Shown here: positions 44,453-55,625 of the stretch, piece by piece
Position numbering within the stretch: position 1 is the first letter of the stretch
Layout: every line of letters starts with the position of its first letter
Assembly (NCBI GenBank): GCA_015179025.1
Contig: WHUX01000137.1
Location: forward strand, 80,875-144,874
Source of the DNA: Terfezia claveryi
Taxonomy: Eukaryota > Ascomycota > Pezizomycetes > Pezizales > Pezizaceae
DNA: 64,000 bases
Direction of reading: 5' to 3'
Program-made: the position numbers and the translations under genes
Notes under the pieces: model-generated
Seen by the model: only the letters and a program-made list of their open reading frames with translations
Told to the model about the DNA's origin: nothing
Databases searched by the model: none

Positions 44453-45080
44453 TGTAAGGCTATGTTTCATTGACACTGACCTATATACTATTCTATACTA
44501 GATATAGAGTTGGCTATACCTAAGTCAAAATATTTCTCACATACTTTCTCAATCACCTTATCTAAGTTGCATTGACTGGCAGACTGTTTTAAAATAAACA
44601 ATAAAAATTCAAATAAACTATATATAAAGAATCAAATAAATAAAAGGAACTTGGCAGCCATTGAGACGAACAATACGGCTTGTAAATCTATGTTTTCTAG
44701 AATTTAAAGGTAGAGTTTCCTTCTCCTCCTTCTCCGATCATCATTTGCACATCCCTGACTGCATTTACAATGCACATGACCTAAATTTCCGTCTCAGCTG
44801 CTCGTACTCCAGATGATTTTAGAGCGAGGGTTAGCGGAAGAGGGTATAGAAGGGGATATTGACATCGAAGGCGAAGATGATGATGATCGGTAGTGGCTAG
44901 GTAGCTATCTAGCGGGTTCGAAGGTAGTTATGGTTGTGTTGGGTGCTCGATATCCAAAAGCCTCGAGACTTCTCGTGCCCAGGCCTAGGAAAAAGTTTTC
45001 ACATTGATTTTCTCCCATTAAATAGGGCCATTCGGCTCGTGGGCATCCAAGCCTGGCGACGGAGGATTTGGTTGATGTAG

Positions 45081-45803
45081 TTATTTTTGTGCCAGTTTTC
45101 TCATGTCTTTTCCTAGGCTCGACCCGCTCGCACCCAATCTCTTGTGATTGGGATATGATATGCTGAAATAACTCCGATTTCCCTGCCCCGCTTGAACCAT
45201 GATTGCGAAATAGGTGCCAGATTGCAACTTTCCGATAACGGAGAACGAAATCTCAGTAGCCTCAGAGGTTAGGATTTCGCCATCAAAGACATAATCAAAC
45301 CCATTTCCAATAGTGACGCGGTTGAACAAACCACCGCCAACCACTGGTTCAACTTGAACATGAGGAATGGAGGCTCCAGCGGACCCCAGTACGTTGGGTT
45401 GGAATATTCGGAGCTGGATGGAGAGGTTGCAATGGAGGTTCCGTTCCCGTTTGATGCGCTGAATTGTCGTTGGAGCACTGCCTCTCGGAGCATATTCGTT
45501 TGATTTAATTCGGCCGTTATCTTGGCCTGGGCCTCCCCCATTTTCGTTATCTGAGCCCCCCTGGACCTTTACCTCCTTGTCCAGCCGCGCTTGCTCATCC
45601 TCCGGGTTCGTCATCTGAGCCCCCTGGATTTCAACTCTTGGTCCAGCCGCGCTTCCTTTTTTTTCATCGCGGTACCTTGCTCTCCTTGGGTAGTGTGGAC
45701 AAGCTTTAGGTCCGTATCGAAGCGGGTTTGATTCTCCTCGAGCCCCATCACCACTCCCTTCATCTCTAACTGCGTTTCCATGAGACTCCCAATCTTTCAA
45801 CAT
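45081..45803 (-). pseudogene. Decayed coiled-coil protein gene
   Basis: The minus strand contains heptad-like peptides in more than one frame: METQLEMKGVVMGLEENQTR..KKKEARLDQELK in one, EDEQARLDKEVK in a second, and QAKITAELNQTNMLREAVLQ in another. ARLDQELK and ARLDKEVK are evidently repeats of one motif, so indels have shifted the frame. The 240-codon open frame spanning the locus ends with GNGFDYVFDGEILTSEATEI, which may be genuine. No family is recognised. Confidence 0.4.
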
Positions 45804-46059
45804 CCGCCTCGCCTACTCTACGTCCACCTTCCTATTTGCTGTTCAAGGTCAAAAGGGGGCAATGCTGCTGTTTCCATTCTGCTGCCCTCGCCACCAGCAA
45901 CAATGCTGCGAGCTCATAGGGAACGCTTCTATCTGGGAGGAGCTAGATGTGCGGATATGGATGAAGGAAGAGGGACAAGACGATGAGTGGGACGTGGTGC
46001 AGGCATATTTCGCTACCTTTGCCGCCCCCAGGCTGGTCGTTGATTTTTAGATCGATCAC

Positions 46060-47502
46060 TAATTGTATATCGTTAGCTCTGGAGGAAAGAAGACAGTATG
46101 AGGGGCACGCGGTCATTGGCTGGGTTCATGGAGTTTACCTTTTTAAATGAGTTCTGTGATGGGTTCAGCGATATCAGGGCTAAGAAATTTAGCTACCATT
46201 TCTTGCCAGGGGATCGCAGTGGCTTCAGTTGGATAATGGCGGCATTGAAGTTACACACAACAAGATGAATGTAAAACCTGTCTTCGCTCTGGCGGGGTTG
46301 GGTGTAGAGAGGAGGAAGGATGCGAAGGCTATGGATGCGAAGTACAAATGTTGTGGAGCAACATTGTGGGCCAAGGCCGCCACCGCCACGGGTAGGAAGC
46401 AGTCACTTATGTAAACGGTAGGAGCGGTCGGGCTAATCCTTGAATCCATGCGGTTGCGCAAAGGAGTACTGAGTCCAAAAGGAAAAGGAAAAAAAAAAAA
46501 CCTAGGCTCGCCACTGAAGATGCTTCCGAAGTATAGGTGAGCTACTGAAAGGCTTCTGAGCGAAAGTAAGGCAGAAGCTTGAAGGGAGGAAGCAGCGGTG
46601 CATTTGTTGGTGCAATACCGGTAAAGCAGAGTGCGAGATCGAGTGCGAGTACGAGTGGAAGCAGCTTTATGGAGTGTGAAGTCAAGGTAGACAGTATTAT
46701 CGTGTCTATCTAAAGAAGCATGTCTAAATACCTGAGTGTCCTGAAAGTTTGTGTATATAGATTCGAGATCAGGGTAAAGATAGAGCAAAAGCAGTCTTAG
46801 CTCTACTAAGCCTAGCAAGCTAACTATGCGTCGACTAGAGGCTTGGCATGAGACTATAGCTAAATAACCTACTAAGGGTGATATCATGTACATGCGTAAG
46901 CAGTTACCTAAACCATAGGCGCACGTATTAACTAGTTGCACCTGATTATTGGTACGTAGGTTAGTAAGCGAAGACAGTAGGGTACCTGTGAACACCATGT
47001 AAGTGGCATGAGATTAAATAGCAGAGACATTCAGATAGGTATGGGAATGGTTTTACAACAGTATGGCATTCTTGCCAAATGCCGTAGACTCACCACTCAG
47101 GGCATTCTTACCAAGATATCCCACAATTTGCAAATTTGATGTTTGTCACTAAGTGTCACTTTTCATTTGCAGACAGGGCTGCCCTCAAGTTCACCGATAA
47201 CCCGGTGCAGGGGAGCCCACTTGGTCGATCTCAACAACCAGAGGTTTGTGTTGTCGGAGCAAACAGCGATTGACAGAACGAAACGAGCAGAGCACGAATA
47301 TCTGGATCCCTAACCTAGACAATAGACCAAGGTACGAAACTCCGGATCCATGTCAACTACCAACACCCAAAGATACACCAAGGGTAGAGTTGCCAGTGAT
47401 TACCAAGGAGAAGCGGAGTAATGCCTATAGGAATAGCAATAGGCGAGCGGAGAGATCCAAGTGTCCAACGAAGGAAGGTATGAATAGACCGAGATGGTGA
47501 TT
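46060..47502. other. No confident gene
   Basis: A 257-codon minus-strand open frame (46225-46998) exists but has low-complexity, codon-shift-like composition (RTRTRSRT, FFFFPFPFG) and no motif, so I do not call it. The part near 47200-47260 (CACTTGGTCGATCTCAACAACCAGAG) resembles the leader of element C near 49460, so a fragment of that family may lie here. Confidence 0.35.
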
Positions 47503-47834
47503 TGTTGACATGACTATTTCTTTACGCATACAGTCAAGTCTCTCCGCTATGTATTGCTGATACCTATTGCGAGCACTTGTTACCCTGCTAACGGATCTCT
47601 GCGTTATTTCTTCTTCTTCACGTGTGTTCATACTTGCTGTTCACATGTATTCACTGTCTTCGCTTACTAGTCTATGTATCTATATCCGCATGTGCTGATA
47701 TGCTTCTCTAGATAGACTCAATTGACCGTCTACTCTTGAATGAACACTCGCATCACCCTGCTTCACTGCACTAAGAGTCCACCGCTGCATCCTCCAATAC
47801 CCAGCGATACCACTCGCTCAGTAACCTTTCAACA
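47503..47834 (+). repeat. Probable LTR of a second Copia family (332 bp)
   Basis: It starts TGTTGACATG and ends TTTCAACA, with 6 bp TGTTGA/TCAACA inverted ends, and lies 15 bp before the ATG of a Copia-type gag. No partner LTR was found in the window, so the boundaries rest on this one copy. Confidence 0.45.
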
Positions 47835-47849
47835 CACTCCTCATTCATC

Positions 47850-48370
47850 ATGTCTACCACCTCCTCGTCAGACTCAGCCTCCTGGATAGCCTGTGGGACA
47901 GCCCTCTGGGACACCCTCAGGGACACCCTCTGGGACACCCTCTGGGACACCCTCTGGGACAGCCTCTGGGACAGCCTCTGGGACAGCCTCCAAAGGGAAA
48001 GACAAAGTCTTCACCCTCTCTGAGTTCAAAGACCACAAACCAGCCTCAGTCAAGCTAGACAATATCGAGACCATGAGAACTGGGCGGACACCATTAAAAT
48101 GGTCATTGTCTGGAGTTAGTGGTTGACGGATTCGAACCTTCTACCGATGCGACAGCCGAAGAACGTCAAGTCTTCGCAGCCATGCAAAATCAAGCTATCC
48201 TAATGCTTATTCGGGTTATAGCACACCGATACTTAGGGTCGTCTCAAAGCTTGATTCGCCACACAAGATCTGGACTTACCTCCGAGATCAATATTACCGT
48301 GACACACCATTTTCCTTTTTTCATCAGCTACGTACCTTATTCATATTAATAATATCTTGAACAAATGGAG
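47850..48370 (+). pseudogene. Copia-type gag remnant, second family
   Basis: ATG at 47850 (MSTTSSSDSAS). It is followed by a 12 bp minisatellite encoding (PSGT)n and (ASGT)n, then GKDKVFTLSEFKDHKPASVK and FEPSTDATAEERQVFAAMQN. The segment KIWTYLRDQYYRDTPFSFFHQ (split by shifts) is homologous to KIWYYLRKTYYKDTPLSFVH of the Copia-2 gag. At least two frame changes occur and nothing of pol follows, so this is a 5' fragment. Confidence 0.65.
47890..47992 (+). repeat. 12 bp coding minisatellite
   Basis: About eight to nine copies of CTCTGGGACACC / CTCTGGGACAGC, read as PSGT then ASGT in the gag remnant. Confidence 0.85.
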
Positions 48371-49086
48371 TGAGTGTATGGTTGCTGCAAGGGGTTACAA
48401 TGCCTGGGAAGAGGCCAGCATATCCCGCGAATGAAGCAACCTTTGAAGCCCAAAATGGGGGGTATAGAAGCTTTTTAAGCTATTGGGGACCTCTGCGTAG
48501 GTGCTAAGGATGCTCTGGAGTGCCTTAATAAAAGTGATTGAAGGGTGGGGGTTGAGGGTAAAGTAAACAAGGCGAATCTCATGGATCAATGGAAGCGCTC
48601 GGAATTGCATATTTTATGCAGATTAGTGCTCCTAATTGAGACTCTCCCATTTTACCATTTCGAAGCCTCCTCCTTCACTACTAACTTAATATAGATATCA
48701 ATAGTAGGTAAACGCCTCCTAGTGATTATAGGCTCAATTGCCTGATATTTGGCCTGTAGTGGCCGGTAGAGAGTTGGGGGAGGTCATCGGGGGGATGCTG
48801 TACTGGAAGGGTGGGTATTGGGTATTGAGTTGACTTTGGCCGGATGTGAGGGTAACTATGTTGTAGAGCGTAGGTGTTTCTATAGATCTCAATTTAGCCG
48901 GAATAGCCTCTACTACTATGCTCTCAAGATATCACGAGATGTCGCTCGAGGAGGTGAAAACAGGGATGTTTTGCAGGGGTGCATCCTTAGGTAGCCAATG
49001 GTAATGGCTTTCCTTATATTGATGGCTGTTATCAAGCTTCATATACCCCGTTTGGCATTTCGCACCCCTATACAGTTTATACAGCA
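48371..49086. other. Intergenic, nothing recognised
   Basis: No gene or repeat could be supported between the Copia gag remnant and the 5' end of LINE-B. Confidence 0.35.
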
Positions 49087-49431
49087 CACCAACAACAACT
49101 TCCAGGGACTGAGTGATTACGAGAACTCAACAACCAGAACGCCCTCGCTATCGGTGACAAGCTTAATTTGATCCTTGCGTGAACGTGAACGCATAGATCC
49201 AATCTATTATACTATCTTATTCAAGTCACAGAATCCCCGGGAGGACATATTCGCGTGCGCACACGTGAATTAAGGGGCGATTACCCTGTGTCTCACCTAA
49301 GTAGCAACCGCCCCAATACGTATTGGTCCGGTGCTGGTAGGTGCTACAGGATCTCTCCGTTGCCACAGCAATCGTCAGATCCTGGTTATCTTTATTTCTA
49401 TAACTAACCAACCAACCAAGCTCTCACGTGC
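49087..49431 (+). promoter_or_regulatory. 5'UTR of LINE-B
   Basis: Blocks GACAAGCTTAATTTGATC, TTCAAGTCACAGAATCCCC and AGTAGCAACCGCCCCAATACG align with the LINE-A leader. The leader continues at 52049-52094 after the element C insertion. Confidence 0.65.
49418..49431. repeat. TSD of element C, left
   Basis: AAGCTCTCACGTGC recurs at 52035-52048 (12 bp certain, GCTCTCACGTGC; the AA may belong to the tail). Confidence 0.85.
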
Positions 49432-50655
49432 ATGCACCGGCAACCACCTTGACAGGACGAGCGCTTGGTCGGATCTAAACAACCAGAGCACCTACAGACA
49501 AGAGGACCGCACCACGAGATAGCCCTCGCTGTCCACATCAAGAATATCTACTCGAACCTCGGGGGAACAACTATCGCGACCCTTTGCCCCTCGATTGAAG
49601 CTTTTTCCCCTCTTCCTCGGTCTTCTTCTTCCTCGCTCTCACAGAAATCTCCCCTCACGGGCATTGGTCCACGATTCTGCGAGAGCACCCACACCAAGTC
49701 GGCACCAGCCAATCAGGGAATTTATAACTCCCACACAGTACCAAACATGCCTCAGAGAAAGAGGAAAGACAACCCCGGAAAGCGGGACCGAGTACAACCA
49801 CCACTCAAGACTCGGCTGCCAGTCACTGGGCATCTGCAGCCACCGCACCCACAGCCACCTCATCCACAGTCGGCACATCCACAGTCAGCAACAACTACTA
49901 CTCCCGCCCAGCCACACCGGTCACCTTCCCCTCCAAAACAAGCCACCGTGGCTGAGTACAGCGAGACCGACTCCAGCGATGACGAGGAGTCAGCTGGATA
50001 CCAGGAAAGCGATACCGATGAGCCAACTGCAAAAGGGGCAAACACCGAGTATACGCCACCAGCCGGAGCTTTCGTCCAAAATATTTGGCGTAAATTTGAA
50101 CTCACAGAGGACGCGGAAGGCACATTTAAAGCAATGTGGTGCTTAAGAGAACTCATGACGTTTGTAGGCACTGATCTCGGGGAGACCTTTGACGATAGGT
50201 TTCGAGAAGGCGCTGATTATTTTACCCATCTGTTAAACCAAGCCGGCGCAGCATGGGTCAACGATTTCTCACCTATTCCACGTACCACCAGTCCCGCACT
50301 ACCACCACCGCCAACCTCCTCAGTAACGGATACAAGCACACAGACTATACCTCCGACCCCGCCACAGAAGCCGATGACCAACAGTGTCTCCACCAATACG
50401 GATCACCCAGTACCCACATACACAGAGGCAGCGACTGGCCAGAAACAATCGGTCAAACCACAAAAGGGCAAAGGCAAAGGCAAAGAGTCGGCAGCGGCCT
50501 CATCTCCATCCCCCCAAGCCTATAGGAAAGTGACGCCACCCCCGAACCCATCTCCCAGCCTCAGAAACAACCAGACAACACAGGCACGAACACAAGCAGT
50601 AGTCTTGCACGCTGCCCCAACCAAGTACAAACCCGGTCTGATGCGCAGATGGATC

Positions 50656-50663
50656 GAGGATGA
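50656..50663. repeat. TSD of hAT element, left
   Basis: GAGGATGA here and at 51401-51408; 8 bp is the hAT signature length. Confidence 0.85.
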
Positions 50664-51400
50664 TAGGCCTGGGCACGAGCCGGCTCGAGCCGAGCCTGGG
50701 GGGTAGGCTCGAGCCGGCTTGTGGTTTTACAAAGGAGCTCGAGCCGGCTCGAGCTTTACGAAAGGAGGCTCGAGCCGACTCGAGCCGCCAAGACTCGAGC
50801 CGGCTCGCATACAGGCTCGAGCCGGCTCGCGAGAATTGCAAGGTACGCTACATATGTGTATAGGTCCTGGAAAATATGAAAGACGCAGAAATATGAAAGA
50901 TACGGATATAAACAGACATGTAAATAGGACAGAATCAATTTCAACCCTCATCGCCCACCTAAAGTCCGCAGCGAAATCGCACAATACATAGGACTGCAAT
51001 ATTGTAGCCACCGAGCAAATTGTAGGTTCCAACCATAGCGAGATACAGTGGTGATTTTATCAATTTGTGTAGTTTCCTCCTCTTGTGTTGGTAGGCATGG
51101 TTGGTTATGCCGGAAATTGAGCGATTGTAGTTGTAAATTCTGAAGGGAGGTAATGAACTCCTGGACTGCCGGTGGAGGTTGTGTTATTAAGATGAAAAAA
51201 CAACAGAAGAAAGGGTGGGAATCCAACGCATTTTGAAGATTTCCACTCCCCGGGTACCTTCGGTATTTCGCGGTTGCAACGACCTCCGGGCTCGAGCCCG
51301 GGCTCGAGCTTGTGTGACCTTGGTCTCGAGCCGGCTCGAGCCTGTGTAACCTTGGGCTCGAGCTTTTGGCTCGAGCCGGCTCGGCTCGTGCCCAGGCGTA
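50664..51400. mobile_element. Non-autonomous hAT-type DNA transposon (737 bp)
   Basis: The terminal inverted repeats are TAGGCCTGGGCACGAGCC (left) and TACGCCTGGGCACGAGCC (right, reverse complement), 17 of 18 identical. An 8 bp TSD flanks it. Both subterminal regions are packed with GGCTCGAGCCGGCTCGAGC repeats, about six on the left (50675-50832) and five on the right (51288-51386). The middle (50840-51280) is AT-richer and codes for nothing that I recognise. Clustered short subterminal repeats are usual in hAT elements as transposase binding sites. Confidence 0.87.
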
Positions 51401-51832
51401 GAGGATGATAATAAGAATGCCCAAATTAAGGGGATTCGGTGGTTGTTGCTAGAAGGGAGAAGGGTCGGTAAGGCGGCGTCGTCACTAGTTATCTACTTAG
51501 CGGAAGAAATCAACCTCAAGGACGGGCTTCGCATGGGCAAAAGACTCTTCCGGACCACAGCCTACAACTGGGATGCGTGATGGAACACATTTTGAGCGGG
51601 ATTTCTTTCTTTTCTACTGGCGAGGGGTTATGTTTCTACAAGCGCGCGGTTTTTAATTTTCTTCTACCTTGGAGGGGTTTGTTAGGGTCGAGGTTATACT
51701 TGTGAGGGGTCTTTTTATGGGGTTTCTACTGGCGAGCGGTTTCTGATTTTCCCTCTCTCACCTGCGCGGGGTTTCTTCACATTCACAGGCCGTAGGGCAC
51801 TCTTTTGTTCTTTGGGGCTCCAGTCAGGGCTC

Positions 51833-52034
51833 TCGGGCTCATCCGGCACTGCCGGTTAATGACAGCATGGGAGTATCCCATTCATGAGTCTCCTTTTTTT
51901 TGTGTACTTATTTTGCGTGGGTCTGGCAGATTAACTTGCCTTACCCTTGAATCCACCGGGTTTCCGTATGGCACCTCATAGCCCCCCTAACGGGGCCGCA
52001 TAGGAGTATCAAGTTTTTTAAAAAAAAAAAAAAA
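51833..52034 (+). repeat. Retroposon 3' tail family, copy in element C
   Basis: GGCACTGCCGGTTAATGACAGC, GGCAGATTAACTTGCC, CCACCGGGTTTCCG, CTCATAGCCCCCCTAACGG and GGCCGCATAGGAGTATCAAG, then oligo-A. This is the best full copy together with 37164-37376. Confidence 0.85.
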
Positions 52035-54140
52035 AAGCTCTCACGTGCTCGACTTTCGGCATGAATCAGAGTCCGGCTAGGTTAGTTTATTAGGATGGCT
52101 CCACCCCAAAAGGGTGTCTTGTTCGGGCCGATCAAGGACTGGGGCCTTGGTCACAGCAAACTGTTGCTGGAATTTAACGGGGAAGGAGGAGTTAAGAGAC
52201 AGCAATTTGTATTGGAAAACGTTACGGGCTGGGAGGTGGTCCCGGAATGTGGAGAAAAAGGAAAACAAGCGTTAGTGGAGGCGGCGCTCAACACCGAGAG
52301 GATTAGCAAGGAATGGAAGGGAGAAGGCCCTTGGAGCGGCCATATATCCCAGACGGAGAGGTTCGGAAGAGAAGAGGAGGAAATACTAAGGGTAACTGAT
52401 GGGACATCAGCGGAAAGAGTAATCGAGCTCCTCAAGGCTGGTCCAGTTATTCAGGACGGGGCAGTATATGGAGAGCTGGAAGGCCTTGACTTTGAGATCG
52501 AGACTACAGAAGGGAAGGAGGAGATTTTTGATATGATTACAGTGCGCCCACTAAGGCCAGATGGGAGGGTGGCTGAAGGGTTTCTTCAAAAATGGATTCT
52601 CAGAACACCGAAGTCTAAGAGAAGGCAAACGAATGGGGAACAAGCCCGAAAATTAGAGAGCAGTACTGAAGGGGTTGAGGAGAAGGACGAGATATCGGAT
52701 AACCAAGTTATGGTAAGGAAAAGCACAATGAAGAGGAGAAAGATTGGGAACCGAGACGAGGGTTTGACTCTGGAGGATCTAGAAGAGATCTATGGAAAAG
52801 GGGGGGTCGACCCAGCACTACCAGTTATAGTACCAGGTACTGGGTTTGAAGACCGGGGAACAGCAGGGAAGGAAGGGCAAAAGGAAAAGACACGGACATC
52901 GTTGGACTGGGCGGAGGAGGAGACAACATCAATTCCGGTAAAAAAAGGCTTGGATAAGAGCAAATATACGGTAAAAGAGCTGACTGATGAGGAAGTCAAA
53001 AGGCTTATGGAAGACTGTGTAGAAGGCCAAGGTAGGGTGGGGGAAAAAGAGGAGGATGAGGAGATGGGGGAGGACGAAGAGCCTAAGGTGGGAGCGGGGG
53101 GATCGTGGAAGAGACCCTGCGAACCCAAGACAGAAATGGAGATAGTAAACGCAATTATCAAGAACGCAGTTACTATAAGAGAAGTGGATGAGCTCAGCAG
53201 GGAGCAGAAATCGTGGAGGTCAAAAAAAGACGCCAGGATAGCAAGGAGCTTAATGATAGTCGGAGGAGAGTGCATAGAAGAGGGGTTATGTGCAGATGGA
53301 GACGGCGCAGGGAAAGGAGGTTGGAAGAGACTTCTCGAGGAAACAGCAAACTATGGAGATAGGGAACAAGTGATTAGAGTGTCAGAGGCTGAACGTTACT
53401 GGAGAGTAATTAAGGAAGTCAGAATAGGACCTTTACGGGGGCTGGAAAAAGAGGTGAAGGAAATGAAAGAGAAAATAGCTGTTTTGGCAGTTTCAATGGG
53501 ACGGGTACTCTAGAACAACAAGCCAAAGTCAAGAGAACTCTGAACGCAAGAAAGGGACAAGTAGAAGAGGAGAAAAGGAAGGCAAATGAGCTCAAGAAGC
53601 TAGAGAAAAAAAAATAAGAAACAGAGGCCGAATTGAAGAAGGAGGTATTAGCACAGAAGAAGGGAGAGGAGATAGCTACACAAGCGAAGTCGGTACGGGA
53701 TAGCCAACAGAAGGCTTGGGTGGCATGCGAGGATGAGCTTGCTGAACTGAATGGAAAAGACAGATCAGTACTATCAGAGGAAGGGTTAATTGAACTTGGA
53801 TAAAAAATAAAGAAAGCCAAGGAGATGATGAAGAAGATTGAGAAGGAATCCGGGGAGCCGTTAGAGACCGAAGTTGGAAAATTGAAGCAGGTTGTAAATG
53901 GAGACGTTTTGAAAATGGTGGATGTAGTCATGGGGCACATGTAGGATATGGATGCTAACGGCAAGAGGGAGTTGGAAGCAGCAGTGGCAAAGGTTAATAA
54001 GCTACTAAGGGAGACAGGGTTGACTCTGGGAAGGACGGCTTGGTCAGTTATGGTAAAAGCAGGCCAAGGAGAGTATAAAGATGAGAGTATTTGGTCAATA
54101 AGTAGGGTGGGACAGGAAATAGATCCAGTCAAGGTTACAG

Positions 54141-54145
54141 GTAAG
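54141..54145. repeat. TSD of solo LTR, left
   Basis: GTAAG here and at 54861-54865 flanks the LTR. Removing one copy and the LTR rejoins the ORF1 reading (VTGK then VGETLV). Confidence 0.85.
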
Positions 54146-54860
54146 TGTAATGAATGGTACTAGACAGTATTCATTCGGTACCGTTTATACAATCTATATC
54201 CGTAGGCATGGACGTTTATGTATTTCGGTTCTGCTGAGGTAAGACCTCAGAAGGGTAGGGAGATTACTATGTGGGACGTTCCCGGAGGGAACAGTAATTA
54301 ACTGGTATAATCTATCATATATGATTTATGCTATCTAAGCTATATGATCTTGATCTGAATATAGGCTTGCTTGCTCTGTGTGCTTGCTTTGTTGCTTTTT
54401 CTCTTTCTGTGGATTCCAGAGGGAATCCAGCGGCCTATTTATACTCGTCTGAGATCTGATGACTAAGGAAATAAATACAGTAATGGGTGGCACACCAGAA
54501 GGTGGTGCGCTGTACAAAAGGGGTCATGTGGCCATAGTAATGAGTCACATGCCATAAACGATAGTCATATGGCCATAGTAATGAGTCACACGCCATAAAC
54601 GATGGTCATGTGGCCATAGTAATGAGTCACACACCTTAAACAGAGGTCACGCGGCCATAATGAGGGTGTCTTCATATGGCAAGTACCATGGAACTTCCCA
54701 TGGCAGATTCCACGTACTATAGACGCTTATAAAACAGTATGAGGTAGTAGAAGGCTAGTCCTTCAACCGAGAGGCTTAGTTACATAACATAGTAGTAATC
54801 TAGGAAATACAAAAGTATATAATTAATTATATAAGCAATGAAATAACGTTCTCTATTACA
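54146..54860. mobile_element. Solo LTR, 715 bp
   Basis: It begins TGTAATGAATGG and ends CTATTACA (TGTAAT/ATTACA inverted ends), flanked by a 5 bp TSD in LINE-B ORF1. It contains a roughly 50 bp tandem block near 54520-54660 (CATGTGGCCATAGTAATGAGTCACA, about three copies). It is unrelated by sequence to the three other LTRs in this window, so it represents a fourth LTR family. Orientation is unknown. Confidence 0.85.
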
Positions 54861-55625
54861 GTAAGGTGGGGGAGACGCTGGTGTAGGTCTTTGGGAAAAT
54901 AGGAGATATCCTAAATGTCTGGGTTGACGAAGGAAGATTGGTTAAGATGATTGCAGTAGGTATTCCGATGACTATAGTAAGGGGGCGGAAGGCTCTTGCA
55001 GAAAAGTTGAAGAAGGAAAATAAAGTGCTGAAGGGAGCCAAAAGGATGCCTAAGATTTGGGGGGGAACAAAGGCACTGGAATTTACATTCGAGGCAGCGG
55101 ATGCAGTGGAAACAGCTAGCTTAGTCAAGAATAGGATTATCTGGGATGGGAAGATGTGGAAGGTTGCCATGTTTGCATACGGGGGTGCTGTTCAGGAGGC
55201 AAGTAAGAAGACAATCATTCCAAAGGGCCTATGAGGTTGGCAGTTAGCTTAAAGTAGGTAACAGAACTACCAAAGCCAAGGGGGGTATCAAAGCCAGGGA
55301 GGTTATCAGAATAGCTCTTTCTAACAGGGAGCTTAGAAAATAATTAGCAGGATGCAGTGCCATAATTGTGAGGGGTGGGGATATATGAGGTAGAGTTGTA
55401 TATGAATTAGTAAGGTGATGGCAGGTAAGAGTGAGAGGAAAATTGAGGACGCAGGTAAGGGCAAACAAAAGAAAAAAGACGAAGAAGGATTTGAGGTTGT
55501 TGAGTACAAGAAGAGTGGGTCACGGAAGCTCAAGGAGAAGGAACTCCTTACAACTAATGGGACCCCAAGTATTAAGAAGATGTATTTTAGTCCTGCGAAA
55601 GAAGGTGACGATAGCTGGATAGTGG

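Larger units (their letters stand above)
39490..44700. other. AT-rich block without genes
   Basis: About 5.2 kb of very AT-rich DNA with stops in every frame and many TATA/TTAAG motifs. It begins inside a repeat arm that is GC-normal at its outer edge, and only a small GC-richer island (about 42240-42520) lies within. In ascomycetes this pattern is typical of repeats hit by RIP-like C-to-T mutation. No gene is supported; the relics inside are listed separately. Confidence 0.8.
49747..51580 (+). pseudogene. Element C Gag-like ORF, interrupted by a hAT element
   Basis: ATG at 49747 (MPQRKRKDNPGKRDRVQPP). The segments are a basic N terminus, a Pro/His/Gln repeat (HPQPPHPQSAHPQ), an acidic Ser/Asp stretch (SETDSSDDEESAG), a folded block (AFVQNIWRKFELTEDAEGTF.., residues about 100-170), a Pro/Thr/Lys-rich linker, and a C-terminal block ASSLVIYLAEEINLKDG..MGKRLFRTTAYNWDA. 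The frame stops inside the hAT at 50704. Taking out 50664-51400 and one 8 bp TSD leaves 363 codons with no stop. The C-terminal block resembles the end of ORF1 proteins of fungal LINEs (inference), so an RNA-binding role is likely. Confidence 0.75.
49432..52034 (+). mobile_element. Element C: full-length gag-only non-LTR retroposon
   Basis: A 12-14 bp TSD frames the element, which inserted in the LINE-B 5'UTR. It has a leader (49432-49746) distantly like LINE leaders (GGATCTAAACAACCAGAG, AGCCCTCGCTGT), one ORF (49747-51580, split by a hAT element), a 3'UTR of TTTCTACTGGCGAGG-type units, the GGCACTGCCGGTTAATGACAGC block, a tail hairpin and a run of 17 or more A. Without the hAT it is about 1.86 kb. 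There is no endonuclease or RT, so it must move in trans. The RNase H-bearing LINE fragment at 38946-39240 has the same tail and is the obvious helper family. Confidence 0.83.

Noticed and set aside
46225..46998. 257-codon minus-strand open frame
   Set aside because: It is long but has low-complexity, arginine/threonine and phenylalanine runs typical of an antisense or chance frame, no recognisable domain and no leader. Kept out of the gene list.
49639..50171. Overlapping open frames on both strands within the element C ORF
   Set aside because: They are shadows of the Pro/Ser-rich ORF that starts at 49747; the true frame is shown by the shared C-terminal block with 36741-36909.
50727..51424. 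Arginine/alanine/proline-rich open frames on the minus strand
   Set aside because: They translate the GGCTCGAGCCGGCTCG subterminal repeats of the hAT element and are not genes.
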